DNA of 47,469 nt from Rhodospirillales bacterium (GCA_028277795.1 JANQFP010000167.1:1-47469), one strand, 5' to 3'. Shown: positions 17,028 through 26,300, counted from the first letter of the stretch. Numbers and translations are program-made. The notes: generated from the letters alone by a model not told the origin.

Positions 17028-18346
17028 ACGGACCGGTGGACCGCTTGTTGGGCAAGGACGGCGTTGCTGCTCCCTTGAGCTACGAGGAGGCCAAGGAGCT
17101 GGCGCGGCACGCCGATGCCTCGGTGCGCTCGGCCCTGGCCACGCGCGAGGACCTGAAGCCGGAGCTGCTGTATTTCCTGGCCGAGGACCAGGCCCCGGAG
17201 GTCCGGCGCGCCATCGCCCGCAATGCCACCGCGCCCCATCAGGCGGACGCCGTGCTGGCCCGGGACGCCGACGAGGACGTGCGCACCGGCCTTGCCGCCA
17301 AAATCGCCAAGGTGGCTCCGGGGCTGTCGGCCGACGAGCAGGACCGGGTGCGGCAGTCGGCCTACCAGGCCCTCGACCTGCTGGCCCGCGACCAGGTTAC
17401 CCGGGTCCGTCAGATCCTGTCCGAGACCCTGAAGGACGTGGCCGACGCGCCGCCCGAGGTCATCAAACGCCTGGCCCAGGACGCCGAGCTGGTGGTGGCC
17501 GGCCCGGTGCTCGAGTTCTCGCCGGTGCTGACCGACGACGACCTGAGGGAGATCATCGAGAGCGGCCCGCCGGCGGGCGGCCTGGGGGCCATCTCGCGGC
17601 GCTCACAGGTCCGCGAGTCGGTTGCCGACGCCATCGCCGCCACCAGCGACGTGGAGGCCATCGCCGACCTGCTGTCCAATCCCAGCGCCCAGATCCGCGA
17701 GGAGACCCTGGACGACCTGGTCGATCGCGCCTCGGACGTGGAGCTGTGGCACGCGCCGCTGGTCAAGCGGCCGCGGCTGTCGTCGCGGGCTGCCACCCGG
17801 CTGGCCCAGTTCGTCGCCGACAACCTCCTGGACACTTTGCAGGAGCGGGAGGACCTGGACGCCAAGACCCTGGAGGCGGTCAAGACCATGGTCCATCACC
17901 GCATCGGCGGCGGGGCCGGCGGCGATGCCGCAACCCGCCGGCGGGGGGCCCAGGCCGGCGCCTCCGAGGTGGCCAGCGTCGACCCTCCGATCACCGTGGC
18001 CCGCCGCCTGCTGGACGCCGGGCGGCTGGATTTCAAGGTCATCTCCAAGGCGCTGAACGCCAGCGACACCGCCTTCGTGGTCGCCGCGCTGATCGTGCGG
18101 TCGGGCCTGTCTCAGGAGGTGGTGGCGCGGGTCTTCGACGCCCAGAGCCCGAAGGGCATCGTCGCCCTGGCCTGGAAGGCCAACCTGCCCATGTCGCTGG
18201 CCGAGCAGCTTCAGCAGCGGTTGGGGCGGATCGCCCCCAACGACGTCCTCGAGGCCAAGGTCGGCGACCAGTTCCCGATGACCGACGACGAAATGACGTG
18301 GCAACTGGAGTTCTTCGGCGACCGCTCCGACAAGCAGGGGGGGTAG
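17024..18346 (+). CDS. DUF2336 helical-repeat protein, copy 1
   Basis: 440 residues of the alphaproteobacterial DUF2336 family, made of short helical (HEAT-like) repeats: SVRSALATREDLKPELLYFL, VRRAIARNATAPHQADAVL, VRTGLAAKIAKVAPGL, and later AIADLLSNPSAQIREETL. These proteins are often found beside signalling genes; their biochemical role is not established. Start: GTG at 17024, which overlaps the upstream GGDEF stop (GTGA), implying coupling. No signal peptide or membrane segment. The gene is followed four bases later by a paralogue. Confidence 0.8.
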   Translation: MNGPVDRLLGKDGVAAPLSYEEAKELARHADASVRSALATREDLKPELLYFLAEDQAPEVRRAIARNATAPHQADAVLARDADEDVRTGLAAKIAKVAPGLSADEQDRVRQSAYQALDLLARDQVTRVRQILSETLKDVADAPPEVIKRLAQDAELVVAGPVLEFSPVLTDDDLREIIESGPPAGGLGAISRRSQVRESVADAIAATSDVEAIADLLSNPSAQIREETLDDLVDRASDVELWHAPLVKRPRLSSRAATRLAQFVADNLLDTLQEREDLDAKTLEAVKTMVHHRIGGGAGGDAATRRRGAQAGASEVASVDPPITVARRLLDAGRLDFKVISKALNASDTAFVVAALIVRSGLSQEVVARVFDAQSPKGIVALAWKANLPMSLAEQLQQRLGRIAPNDVLEAKVGDQFPMTDDEMTWQLEFFGDRSDKQGG

Positions 18347-18350
18347 CCGG

Positions 18351-19622
18351 TTGCTGAAGCGGTTGCTGGGACGCCTGCGCGGCGGGAAGCCCCTCGCCTA
18401 CGAGGACGCCAAGGAGATGGCGCGCCATCGGGACCCCGAGGTGCGCTCCGCCGTCGCCGCCCGCGCCGACGTCAAGGCCGAGATCCTGTACTTTCTGGCC
18501 GAGGATCCGTCGCCGGCGGTGCGGCGGACCGTGGCCGGCAACGCCACCACGCCGCGCCAGGCCGACCTGTTGCTGGCCGGCGATTCGGACGACGACGTCC
18601 GCTGCGACCTGGCCGTCAAGATCGCCAAGCTGGCCCCCGGCCTGAGCGCCCACGAGCGGGACCGGATCCGGCGCCTGACTCACGAGGCGCTCACCCTCCT
18701 GGCCCGCGACCAGGTGACCCGGGTCCGCCGCGTGGTCGCCGAGACCCTCAAGGACGTGGCCGACGCACCGCCCGACGTGATCAAGCGCCTGGCCCGGGAC
18801 GCCGAGCTGGTGGTGGCCGCGCCGGTGCTCGAGTTCTCGCCGGTGCTCAGCGACAACGACCTGCTGGCGATCATCGCCGAGGGGCCGATCCGCGGGGCCG
18901 CGGCCGCCATCTCGCGCCGCCGGGGGGTCAGCGAGCCGGTGGTCGACGCCGTGGTCGCCCACAACGACGCCGAGGCGGTGGCCGCTCTGCTGGCCAACCC
19001 CAGCGCCCAGATCCGCGAGGAGACCCTGGACCTGATCATCGACCGGGCGGCCGACCAGGAGTCCTGGCACGAACCCCTTGTCGACCGGCCCCGCCTGCCG
19101 ACGCGGGCGGCGCTCCGCCTGGCCCACATGGTCGCCGACAGCCTGCTGTCCAGGCTTGAAAGGCGGCGCGATCTGGACGGGGAGACCGTGGCCGCGGTCA
19201 AGGCCGAGGTGCGCCGCCGCCTCGACCGGGCGCCGGCGTCCGCGGAAGGCGCCGAGGCGGAGAGCGAATCACCGCTCGCCATGGCGCGCCGCATGCACGC
19301 CGAAGGCCGGCTCGGCGAAGCCACCCTGAACCACGCGGTTCAGTACGGGGATCGCGCCTTCGCCCTCGCCGGTCTGGCCGTCCTTGCCGACATGCCCCTG
19401 GAGACGGTGTCGAAGGCGGTGTCCATGCGCAGCGTCAAGGGCACCGTGGCGTTGGCCTGGAAGGCGAAACTGTCCATGACCCTGGCCGTGCAGTTTCAGC
19501 AGAAGGTGGCGCTCATCCCGCCGAGCGAGGTCCTCCGGCCCGCCGAAAACGGCGCCTATCCGCTGACGCCCGAGGAGCTGGAGTGGCAGCTGTCGTTCTT
19601 CGCCGACCTCTCCGGAACCTGA
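18351..19622 (+). CDS. DUF2336 helical-repeat protein, copy 2
   Basis: A 423-residue paralogue of the preceding gene, alignable end to end: EILYFLAEDPSPAVRR, DQVTRVRR, ETLKDVADAPP, DAELVVAAPVLEFSPVL, LLANPSAQIREETLD, and a matching C-terminal tail (KGTVALAWKAKLSM, PEELEWQLSFFADL). The TTG at 18351 is the only sensible start and follows the previous stop by four bases. It is thus a tandem duplicate kept inside the same operon as an EAL and a GGDEF protein. It converges on argB with a 13-base gap. Function unknown; an adaptor or output role in c-di-GMP signalling is inferred from context only. Confidence 0.8.
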   Translation: MLKRLLGRLRGGKPLAYEDAKEMARHRDPEVRSAVAARADVKAEILYFLAEDPSPAVRRTVAGNATTPRQADLLLAGDSDDDVRCDLAVKIAKLAPGLSAHERDRIRRLTHEALTLLARDQVTRVRRVVAETLKDVADAPPDVIKRLARDAELVVAAPVLEFSPVLSDNDLLAIIAEGPIRGAAAAISRRRGVSEPVVDAVVAHNDAEAVAALLANPSAQIREETLDLIIDRAADQESWHEPLVDRPRLPTRAALRLAHMVADSLLSRLERRRDLDGETVAAVKAEVRRRLDRAPASAEGAEAESESPLAMARRMHAEGRLGEATLNHAVQYGDRAFALAGLAVLADMPLETVSKAVSMRSVKGTVALAWKAKLSMTLAVQFQQKVALIPPSEVLRPAENGAYPLTPEELEWQLSFFADLSGT

Positions 19623-19635
19623 GTCCGCGTTGCGC

Positions 19636-20544
19636 TCAGTCGGCGCGGATCAGGGTGCCGGCGCCGTGTTCGGTGAACAGCTCCAACAGGATGGCGTGGG
19701 GAACCCGGCCGTCGATGATGACGGCCGCGTCGACGCCGTTGTCGACCGCCTCCAGGCAGGTCTCCACCTTGGGGATCATGCCGCCGCTGATGGTGCCGTC
19801 GGCCAGGTGGGCGCGCGCCTCGGCGGCCGTCAGCTCGGGGACCAGCACGCCGTTCTTGTCGAGCACGCCCTCGACGTCGGTCAGCATCAGCAGGCGCCGC
19901 GCCATCATCGCCGAGGCCACCGATCCGGCCACCGTGTCGGCGTTGATGTTGAGGGTCTCGCCGCGTGGGCCCATGCCGATGGGGGCGATGACCGGCGTGA
20001 TGTCGGTCTCCTCGAAGTACTCCAGGATGTGCGGGGTGATGGTCCGCGGCTCGCCCACCAGGCCCAGGTCCAGAATCCGCTCGATGTTGGAATCGGCATC
20101 GCGGCTGGTCCGGTGCAGCTTCTCGGCCAGGATCAGGTTGGCGTCCTTGCCCGACAGGCCGACGGCGAACCCGCCGGCCTCGTTGATGGCGGAGACGATG
20201 TGCTTGTTGATGGACCCGGACAGCACCATCTCGACCACGTCCGCGGTCTCCTGGTCGGTCACCCGGAGGCCGTCCACGAACTCGCTCTGGATCTTGAGCC
20301 GGTCCAGCATGCCGCCGATCTGCGGCCCGCCGCCGTGGATGACCACCGGGTTGCTCCCCACCTGGCGCAGCAGCACCACGTCGCGGGCGAACAGCTTGGC
20401 CAGGGCCGGGTCGCCCATGGCGTGGCCGCCGTACTTGATGACCACCGTCTCCCCCGAATAGCGCCGCATGAGCGGCAGCGCCTCGGACAGGGTGCGCGCC
20501 TGCGCCAGGTAGTCTTCCTTGGTCTTGTCCGTCGTCTCGTTCAT
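19636..20544 (-). CDS. argB: Acetylglutamate kinase
   Basis: A 302-residue amino-acid-kinase-family enzyme that phosphorylates N-acetyl-L-glutamate, the second step of arginine synthesis. Seen: [27 protein letters not shown] (ATP-binding Lys), [13 protein letters not shown] (substrate Gly-rich loop), [34 protein letters not shown], and [12 protein letters not shown]. Start: ATG at 20544 gives the N-terminal length usual for relatives; an in-frame ATG at 20556 overlaps the engB stop (TAATG) and could be used by coupling. Last gene of the rpmH-rnpA-yidD-yidC-engB-argB run. Confidence 0.95.
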   Translation of the reverse strand: MNETTDKTKEDYLAQARTLSEALPLMRRYSGETVVIKYGGHAMGDPALAKLFARDVVLLRQVGSNPVVIHGGGPQIGGMLDRLKIQSEFVDGLRVTDQETADVVEMVLSGSINKHIVSAINEAGGFAVGLSGKDANLILAEKLHRTSRDADSNIERILDLGLVGEPRTITPHILEYFEETDITPVIAPIGMGPRGETLNINADTVAGSVASAMMARRLLMLTDVEGVLDKNGVLVPELTAAEARAHLADGTISGGMIPKVETCLEAVDNGVDAAVIIDGRVPHAILLELFTEHGAGTLIRAD

Positions 20545-20555
20545 GGCGCGGCACA

Positions 20556-21218
20556 TTAATCAGTTTGCCGGGGTTCGGCCAGTGCGGCGAGCGCGGCCCG
20601 CAGCTCGGCGATGCCGAGGCCGGTGCGGGCGCTGGTCGCCACCACCTCGGGATGGGCGGCGACGTGACCGGCCAGCTCGGTTGCCGTGTCGGCGACCCGC
20701 CGCCGCAGCCGGTCCGGGGTCAGCTTGTCGCACTTGGTCAGCACCGCCTGGTAGGAGACGGCGGCCTGGTCCAGCAGCACCATGATGTCGCGGTCGCTGT
20801 CCTTCAGGCCGTGGCGGGCGTCGACCAGCAGGCAGACCCGGCGCAACGGCGCCCGGCCGCGGAAGTAGCGGTCCATGAACTGCAGCCACAGCCGTCCGTC
20901 CTCGCGCGGCCCCGCGGCGTAGCCCCAGCCGGGCAGGTCGACCAGCATCAGACGGTGGCCCAGGTCGAAGAAGTTGAACTGCCGGGTGCGGCCGGGCGTG
21001 TTGGAGGTGCGCGCCAACGTCTTCCGGCCGGTGAGCGCGTTGACCAGGCTCGACTTGCCGACGTTGGACCGGCCGGCGAACGCCACCTCGGGCAGGGCCG
21101 CGTCGGGCAACTGGGCGAGACGGACGGCGCCGACGAGGAACCGGCACTCCTGGGCGAACAGGTGGCGGCCCGTTTCCAGGGCGGCCGCCCGCGCCTCGTC
21201 GTCGTGGTCCCCGTTCAT
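20556..21218 (-). CDS. engB: Ribosome-biogenesis GTPase EngB (YsxC/YihA)
   Basis: A 220-residue small GTPase needed for late 50S ribosomal subunit assembly. Seen: [18 protein letters not shown] (G1, residues 49-56 GRSNVGKS), [15 protein letters not shown] (G2), [10 protein letters not shown] (G3), LTKCDKL (G4, TKxD), and SARTGLG (G5). Length is normal for the family. The ATG at 21218 lies 23 bases after the yidC stop, and the stop is coupled to argB. The operon joins ribosome maturation with membrane-protein insertion, as in many alphaproteobacteria. Confidence 0.95.
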   Translation of the reverse strand: MNGDHDDEARAAALETGRHLFAQECRFLVGAVRLAQLPDAALPEVAFAGRSNVGKSSLVNALTGRKTLARTSNTPGRTRQFNFFDLGHRLMLVDLPGWGYAAGPREDGRLWLQFMDRYFRGRAPLRRVCLLVDARHGLKDSDRDIMVLLDQAAVSYQAVLTKCDKLTPDRLRRRVADTATELAGHVAAHPEVVATSARTGLGIAELRAALAALAEPRQTD

Positions 21219-21241
21219 GATGCCGGCCGCGTCGGCGACGC

Positions 21242-23020
21242 CTATTTGACCCCCATGCGCATCATGATCACCTTCTGCTGCAGGATCGACAGCAGGTTGT
21301 TCCACGCCCAGTAGACCACCAGCCCGGCCGGGAACTGGGCCAGCAGGAAGGTGAACAGGATGGGCAGGAACAGGAAGATCTTGGCCTGCACCGGGTCCGG
21401 GGGCTGGGGGTTGAGCTTCTGCTGCAGGAACATGGAGCCGCCCATGATCAGCGGCCAGATGCCGACGTTGAAGGCGTCCGGGATGTAGGTCGACGGATCC
21501 CACGGGATCAGGCCGAACAGATTCCACATGGACGTGGGGTCGGGTGCCGACAGGTCCTGGACCCAGCCGAAGAAGGGGGCGTGGCGCATCTCGATGGTGA
21601 CGAACAGCACCTTGTAGAGGGCGAAGAACACCGGGATCTGGATCAGGATGGGCAGGCATCCCGACGCCGGGTTCGTCTTCTCCCGCTTGTATAGCGCCAT
21701 CATCTCCTGGTTGAGGCGGACCTTGTCGTCGCCGAAGCGGTCGCGCAGCTTGACCATCTCCGGCTGCAGCTTCCGCATCTTGGTCATGGCCACGTAGGAC
21801 TTGTTGGCCAGCGGGAAGAAGATCAGCTTGATGATCACCGTCAGCAGCAGGATGGCGACCCCGAAGTTGCCCAGGTAGTCGTTGATGTAGATGAGCACGT
21901 AGAAGATCGGCTTGGTCAGGAAATAGAACCAGCCGAAGTCGATGGCCAGGTCGAAGCGGTCGACGCCGAAGTCGTTGGCGTACTGGTCGAGCAGCGCCAC
22001 CTCCTTGGCGCCGGCGAAGAAGTGGCTCTCGACAGCCGCCGACTGGCCGGGGGCCACCACCGTGCTCCCGGTGCCCAGGTAATCCACCTGATAGCGGTCG
22101 GTGGTGCTTTGCCGGCGGTGGACGAAACGGGTCTGCACGGCCGCCTTCTGGTCCGGCACCAGGGCCGCCAGCCAGTACTTGTCGGTGATGCCGATCCAGC
22201 CGCCGGTGGTCGTCTGCTGCATGCTGCCGGTTTCCTGCAGCTCGTCGTAATCGACCTCCAGCAGCGTGCCGTCGAAGACCCCGAGCAGCCCTTCGTGGAG
22301 GATGAAGAAGCCGGTCACCTCCGGCGTGCCGCGGCGGTCGATCAGCCCGTAGGGGAACAGGGTTGCCGACTCGGCACCCGTGTTCTCCACCCGCTGGGTG
22401 ATGGTGAACATGTAATCGTCGTCGAGGGCGTAGGTGCGCGAGAAACGCAGGCCGGCGCCGTTGTCCCAGGTCAGGGTCACCGGGCTGCCGGGCGCCAGGG
22501 TACGGCGGTCGGCACGCCATTCCGTGTCCGGCCCCGGAACCGCCGTATTGCCCGAGGCCACCCATCCGAACTCGGCGAAATAGGCCCCCGGGGTCCCGCG
22601 CGGCGACAGCACCACGATCTCCGGGCTGTCCGGGTCCAGGGTCTCGCGGTAGTCGGCCAGGGTCAGGTCGTCGATGGTGCCGCCAATCAGCGCGATGGAC
22701 CCGTGCAGGCGGTCCGACGCGATGGTCACCCGAGGCGTCTTGGCGATGACGGCGTCCCGGGCGCCCACCTTGGGCGTGTCGGTTTCCATTCCCGGCCGCG
22801 CCGTGGGCGCACCGGGCGGGGCCGGGATGTCGGCCCGGTCGGGAGTCGGCGGTGTCGGGATCTCCGCCGGCACGCCGCCGGGCTGGGCCGTCGGCGGCGG
22901 GGCCTGCTCGGTGGTGGACGGCGGTGGCGGCGGTGGCCGGCGCTGGGAGAAGTAGAACTCGAACCCCAGCATGATGACGACCGACAGCACGATGGCCAGG
23001 ATCAGGTTGCGGTTGTCCAT
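21242..23020 (-). CDS. yidC: Membrane protein insertase YidC
   Basis: 592 residues; the inner-membrane insertase that helps integrate and fold membrane proteins alone or with SecYEG. Seen: an N-terminal anchor (NLILAIVLSVVIMLGFEFYF), a proline-rich linker (RRPPPPPP), the large periplasmic P1 beta-sandwich (~80-350), and the C-terminal conserved five-helix core. The core includes DLAIDFGWFYFLTKPIFYVL, GNFGVAILLLTVIIKLIFFP (with the groove Arg/Lys region), MKLRD-type cytoplasmic coiled segment (MVKLRDRFGDDKVRLNQEM), and NPASGCLPILIQIPVFFALY. The short C-terminal tail (MMRMGVK) is typical. Start: ATG at 23020; the longer upstream frame overlaps yidD. Confidence 0.96.
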   Translation of the reverse strand: MDNRNLILAIVLSVVIMLGFEFYFSQRRPPPPPPSTTEQAPPPTAQPGGVPAEIPTPPTPDRADIPAPPGAPTARPGMETDTPKVGARDAVIAKTPRVTIASDRLHGSIALIGGTIDDLTLADYRETLDPDSPEIVVLSPRGTPGAYFAEFGWVASGNTAVPGPDTEWRADRRTLAPGSPVTLTWDNGAGLRFSRTYALDDDYMFTITQRVENTGAESATLFPYGLIDRRGTPEVTGFFILHEGLLGVFDGTLLEVDYDELQETGSMQQTTTGGWIGITDKYWLAALVPDQKAAVQTRFVHRRQSTTDRYQVDYLGTGSTVVAPGQSAAVESHFFAGAKEVALLDQYANDFGVDRFDLAIDFGWFYFLTKPIFYVLIYINDYLGNFGVAILLLTVIIKLIFFPLANKSYVAMTKMRKLQPEMVKLRDRFGDDKVRLNQEMMALYKREKTNPASGCLPILIQIPVFFALYKVLFVTIEMRHAPFFGWVQDLSAPDPTSMWNLFGLIPWDPSTYIPDAFNVGIWPLIMGGSMFLQQKLNPQPPDPVQAKIFLFLPILFTFLLAQFPAGLVVYWAWNNLLSILQQKVIMMRMGVK

Positions 23021-23043
23021 GTCGGTCTCCGCCGCCGCGCCGC

Positions 23044-23316
23044 CTAACGGGGCCGGGCCTGATGGGCGCCGTCGGCGCCGGCGCCTTGGTCGGTCCGCTC
23101 GGGGACCGGGTCGTACCCGAAGCCGCCCCACGGATGACAGCGGGAGATGCGGCGGATGGCCAGCCAGCCGCCGCGCAGGGCGCCGAACCGCCCCACGGCC
23201 TCCATGGCGTAGTGGGAGCACGTGGGCTGATACCGGCAGGTGCCCGGCAGCACCGGCGAGATCAGCAGCTGGTAGCCGCGGATCAAGGCGCGCAGGGCCA
23301 TGCTGGCCGGGTTCAT
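23044..23316 (-). CDS. yidD: Membrane protein insertion efficiency factor YidD
   Basis: A 90-residue small membrane-associated protein that aids YidC-dependent insertion. Seen: [31 protein letters not shown] and [14 protein letters not shown], the family's cysteine-rich signature. The ATG at 23316 overlaps the rnpA stop by four bases (ATGA). A charged C-terminal tail rich in Asp/Gln/Arg is variable in the family. It lies between rnpA and yidC in the usual order. Confidence 0.95.
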   Translation of the reverse strand: MNPASMALRALIRGYQLLISPVLPGTCRYQPTCSHYAMEAVGRFGALRGGWLAIRRISRCHPWGGFGYDPVPERTDQGAGADGAHQARPR

Positions 23317-23759
23317 GGTGTGGGGGCCCTTTCTCGGTGTGCGGAGTGCCCGGGCGGATCGCCGGCCCCTTGTTTGTCACACTCGTCCGGCTCTTCGCAA
23401 TAGGCGTCGAGCCGGCGGAGCGCCGTTTCCAGGTCGCCGAGCAGCGCCGGGAAGGGACGCGTCAGCGCCGCCCGCCGGGCCACCACCACGAAATCGTGCC
23501 CGGGACGGGCGTGGGCGGGGAGGACCTGCTCGGCGGCGGCGCGCAGGCGGCGGCGGATACGGTTGCGGGCCACCGCCTTGCCCACCTTGCGGCTGGCGGT
23601 GAAGCCGACCCGCACGGGCGCGATGGCGGTTTCGTCGCGTTCGTCGGGACGGTGGCGGCGAACCTGGAGCACCAGGCCCGGGGCGGCCCATCGGCGCCTG
23701 GTCCCGGCTACCCGGAGGAACTGCCCCCGGCGCTTCAGACGCGGGACGGCGGACGGCAC
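23313..23759 (-). CDS. rnpA: Ribonuclease P protein component
   Basis: A 148-residue basic protein that binds RNase P RNA and helps mature tRNA 5' ends. Seen: [18 protein letters not shown] near the N-terminus, [27 protein letters not shown] (RNR motif region, RNA-binding), [12 protein letters not shown] near the C-terminus. It is longer than E. coli RnpA through a polar C-terminal tail ([19 protein letters not shown]). The ATG at 23759 follows the rpmH stop by eight bases and its stop overlaps yidD. Confidence 0.93.
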   Translation of the reverse strand: MPSAVPRLKRRGQFLRVAGTRRRWAAPGLVLQVRRHRPDERDETAIAPVRVGFTASRKVGKAVARNRIRRRLRAAAEQVLPAHARPGHDFVVVARRAALTRPFPALLGDLETALRRLDAYCEEPDECDKQGAGDPPGHSAHRERAPTP

Positions 23760-23767
23760 GGCGGGGC

Positions 23768-23902
23768 TCAGGCGGACAGGCGCTTGCGTCCCCTGGCGCG
23801 CCGGCGGGCCAGGACCCGGCGCCCCCCAACGCTGGACATGCGCTTGCGGAACCCGTGGCGGCGCTTGCGGACCAGCCGGCTCGGTTGGAAGGTGCGTTTC
23901 AC
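23768..23902 (-). CDS. rpmH: 50S ribosomal protein L34
   Basis: 44 residues starting with a GTG codon: (M)[19 protein letters not shown]... ending GRKRLSA, the classic L34 sequence. It is rich in Arg and Lys and binds 23S rRNA. The start at 23902 gives the invariant KRTFQPS N-terminus; an ATG at 23956 upstream in frame lies in the promoter region. First gene of the run rpmH-rnpA-yidD-yidC-engB-argB; a well-formed promoter lies 31 bases upstream. Confidence 0.97.
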   Translation of the reverse strand: MKRTFQPSRLVRKRRHGFRKRMSSVGGRRVLARRRARGRKRLSA

Positions 23903-23932
23903 GGGTCGTCTCCGAAGGGATGCGAGGCCCGC

Positions 23933-23961
23933 TGTATACGAACTCGCTTCCGGCAAGTCAA
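23933..23961 (-). promoter_or_regulatory. Promoter of the rpmH operon
   Basis: On the minus strand, TTGACT (23961-23956) and TATACA (23938-23933) are separated by exactly 17 bases. This is close to the sigma-70 consensus and points into rpmH, whose GTG start is 31 bases downstream of the -10 box. It fits strong expression of a ribosomal-protein operon. Confidence 0.75.
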
Positions 23962-24005
23962 CGGCGCCGGCGGGCCGGAGTCCCTCGCCTGTCGCGTCAA
24001 TAACA

Positions 24006-24023
24006 AGTCACGGTTTGGTGACT
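24006..24023. promoter_or_regulatory. Short inverted repeat in the rpmH/TVP38 divergent region
   Basis: AGTCAC (24006-24011) and GTGACT (24018-24023) form a perfect 6-bp inverted repeat with a 6-base spacer. It sits between the divergent rpmH promoter and the TVP38 gene start, so it could be an operator for either side. No regulator is assigned. Confidence 0.3.
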
Positions 24024-24094
24024 GGCCCTGGATCGGACCTTGCCTTTATAGTCATTGACAGGAGTTGTGCCGGCCAACGACGGACGGGCTACGG

Positions 24095-24856
24095 ATGCCG
24101 GAAACCACTGAGGAGCGGACCGCGGGCGAGGAGGCCGCGCCCGGGGCACGGGGGTTCTCGCCTGTCCGGCTGGTGCCCCTGGCGTTGATCTGCGTCGGAT
24201 TCGGGCTGTTCTTCGCCTTCGGCCTGGACCGGTACCTGAGCTTCGAAATGCTCAGCCAGCACCGCGACACCATCGTCGCCTGGTGCAACGACAACGCCGG
24301 CCTCGCCGCCGCGGGTTTCGTCCTGATGTATTGCGTGGCCACGGCGTTCTCGCTGCCCGGCGCCCTGTGGATCACCATCGCCGGCGGCTTCGTGTTCGGC
24401 GCCCCGGCGGCCACCCTGTACGTGGTGATCGGCGCCACCCTCGGGGCGACGGCCATCTTCCTCGCCGCCCGCTATGCCCTGGCCGACGTCCTGCGGGCCA
24501 AAGCCGGGCCGGCGCTGCGCAAGATGGAGGACGGGTTCCAGGCCAATGCATTGAGCTATCTGCTGGTCCTGCGCCTGGTGCCGCTGTTCCCGTTCTGGCT
24601 GGTCAACCTGGTGCCGGCGTTCCTCGGCGTGCCGGTGCGCATCTTCGTCATCGGCACCTTCTTCGGCATCATCCCGGGCACCTTCGTCTATGCCTGGGTG
24701 GGCAGCGGCGTCGGCACGGTGTTCGAGGCCGGCGGCAAGCCCGACCTGGACATCATCTTCGAGCCCAACGTGTTCGGCCCCTTGCTGGGGCTGGCCGTGC
24801 TGTCCTTGATCCCCATCGCCTACAAGCGGTTCAAGGGCCGCCAGGCCGCCTCCTGA
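24095..24856 (+). CDS. TVP38/TMEM64-family inner-membrane protein
   Basis: 253 residues. A short polar N-terminus is followed by about five to six helices: VPLALICVGFGLFFAFGL, AAGFVLMYCVATAFSLPGA, WITIAGGFVFGAPAATLY, VIGATLGATAIFLAARYA, YLLVLRLVPLFPFWLVN, FVIGTFFGIIPGTFVYA, and LLGLAVLSLIPIAY. The central SLPGALWITIAGGFVFG and RLVPLFPFWLVN-VPAFLGV motifs are the SNARE-associated/DedA-like VTT domain. Such proteins are thought to act in lipid scrambling or transport; the substrate is not known. Start: ATG at 24095; an in-frame TTG at 24065 is possible. It is followed 19 bases later by a disulfide oxidoreductase, a frequent pairing. Confidence 0.88.
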   Translation: MPETTEERTAGEEAAPGARGFSPVRLVPLALICVGFGLFFAFGLDRYLSFEMLSQHRDTIVAWCNDNAGLAAAGFVLMYCVATAFSLPGALWITIAGGFVFGAPAATLYVVIGATLGATAIFLAARYALADVLRAKAGPALRKMEDGFQANALSYLLVLRLVPLFPFWLVNLVPAFLGVPVRIFVIGTFFGIIPGTFVYAWVGSGVGTVFEAGGKPDLDIIFEPNVFGPLLGLAVLSLIPIAYKRFKGRQAAS

Positions 24857-24875
24857 CCGTCCCGGACATCCCGCC

Positions 24876-26300
24876 ATGGCCAACGACCTCAACGTAGACA
24901 TCTGCGTCATCGGCGCCGGCTCCGGCGGGTTGTCGGTGGCCGCCGGAGCCTCCCAGATGGGGGCGTCCGCGGTGCTCATCGAAAAGGGCAAGATGGGCGG
25001 CGACTGCCTCAATTATGGCTGCGTGCCGTCCAAGGCCCTGCTCGCCGCCGGCCACGCGGCCCACGCCATGCGCGCCGGCGCCCCCTTCGGCGTCGATGGG
25101 GCGGCGCCGACGGTCGACGGCGGCCAGGTGCACGACCACGTGCACGGCGTGATCGCCGCCATCGCGCCCAACGACTCGGTGGAGCGCTTCGAGGGCCTGG
25201 GCGTCACCGTCATCCCGGCCCCGGCCCGCTTCACCGGACCGCGGACCGTGGCCGCGGGCGACCGTCGGGTCACCGCCCGGCGCATCGTCGTCGCCACCGG
25301 CTCGTCACCCTTCGTGCCCCCCATCCCGGGCTTGGACGCGGTGCCCCACCTCACCAACGAGACGGTGTTCGACCAGACGGCGGTGCCGGACCACCTGATC
25401 GTCGTCGGCGGCGGCCCCATCGGCATCGAGATGGCCCAGGCCCACCGCCGGTTGGGCGCCAGTGTGACGGTCCTCGAGATGCTGACCATCATGCCCAAGG
25501 ACGACCCGGAGCTGGTGGACGTGGTGCGTCGGCGCCTCGTCGCCGAGGGCATCGACCTGCGGGAGCAGGTCAAGGTGGTGGGGGTCGAGAAGACGGCGGC
25601 CGGTGTCGCCGCGCTGATCGAGGGCGAGCAGGGCGCCGACCGGGTCGAGGGCTCGCACATCCTCGTCGCCGTCGGCCGCCGGCCCAACGTGGACGGCCTC
25701 GACCTGGAGCAAGCGGGCATCGCGTATTCGCCCAAGGGCATCCAGGTGGACGCCCGGCTGCGCACCACCAACCGCAAGGTCTTCGCCATGGGCGACGTCA
25801 TCGGCGGCCTTCAGTTCACCCACGTGGCCGGCTACCACGCCGGGGTGGTCATCAAGAACGCGCTGTTCCGGCTGCCCGCCAAGGCCGACCACGGGTCGGT
25901 GCCGTGGGTCACCTACACCGACCCGGAACTGGCCCAGGTGGGCCTCACCGAGGCCGACGCCAAGGCCCGGCACGGCGATATCCGGGTGCTCCGCTGGCCC
26001 TTCGCCGAGAACGACCGGGCCCAGGCCGAGCGCCAGACCCACGGACTGGTGAAAGTGGTCACCGACCCCAAGGGGCGCATCCTCGGCGCCGGCGTGGTCG
26101 GGGCCCACGCGGGGGAGCTCATCCACACCTGGATCCTGGCCCTGAGCCGCGGCATGAAGATCGGCGCCGTGGCCAACATGATCGCGCCCTATCCGACCCT
26201 GGGCGAGGTCAACAAGCGCGCCGCCGGCAGCTACTACACGCCGGCCCTGTTCAGCGAGCGCACCCGCAGGATCGTCCGTTTCCTGGCCCGCTTCGGCTGA
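24876..26300 (+). CDS. FAD-dependent pyridine nucleotide-disulfide oxidoreductase (Lpd/MerA-like)
   Basis: A 474-residue flavoprotein of the dihydrolipoamide dehydrogenase / mercuric reductase fold. Seen: DICVIGAGSGGLSVAAGA (FAD Rossmann), GGDCLNYGCVPSKALL with redox cysteines C44 and C49, VVATGSSPFVPPIPG, IVVGGGPIGIEMAQ (NAD(P)H Rossmann), and AMGDVIGGLQFTHVAGYHAG (second FAD motif). The C-terminal dimerisation domain reads MIAPYPTLGEVNKRAAGSYY: the H-x-x-x-x-E catalytic His of true Lpd (HAHPTLSE) is absent, so lipoamide is unlikely to be the substrate. Nor is a MerA-type C-terminal Cys pair seen. It probably acts with the adjacent TVP38 membrane protein. The last 54 bases of this gene recur at 27238-27291. 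Confidence 0.88.
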   Translation: MANDLNVDICVIGAGSGGLSVAAGASQMGASAVLIEKGKMGGDCLNYGCVPSKALLAAGHAAHAMRAGAPFGVDGAAPTVDGGQVHDHVHGVIAAIAPNDSVERFEGLGVTVIPAPARFTGPRTVAAGDRRVTARRIVVATGSSPFVPPIPGLDAVPHLTNETVFDQTAVPDHLIVVGGGPIGIEMAQAHRRLGASVTVLEMLTIMPKDDPELVDVVRRRLVAEGIDLREQVKVVGVEKTAAGVAALIEGEQGADRVEGSHILVAVGRRPNVDGLDLEQAGIAYSPKGIQVDARLRTTNRKVFAMGDVIGGLQFTHVAGYHAGVVIKNALFRLPAKADHGSVPWVTYTDPELAQVGLTEADAKARHGDIRVLRWPFAENDRAQAERQTHGLVKVVTDPKGRILGAGVVGAHAGELIHTWILALSRGMKIGAVANMIAPYPTLGEVNKRAAGSYYTPALFSERTRRIVRFLARFG

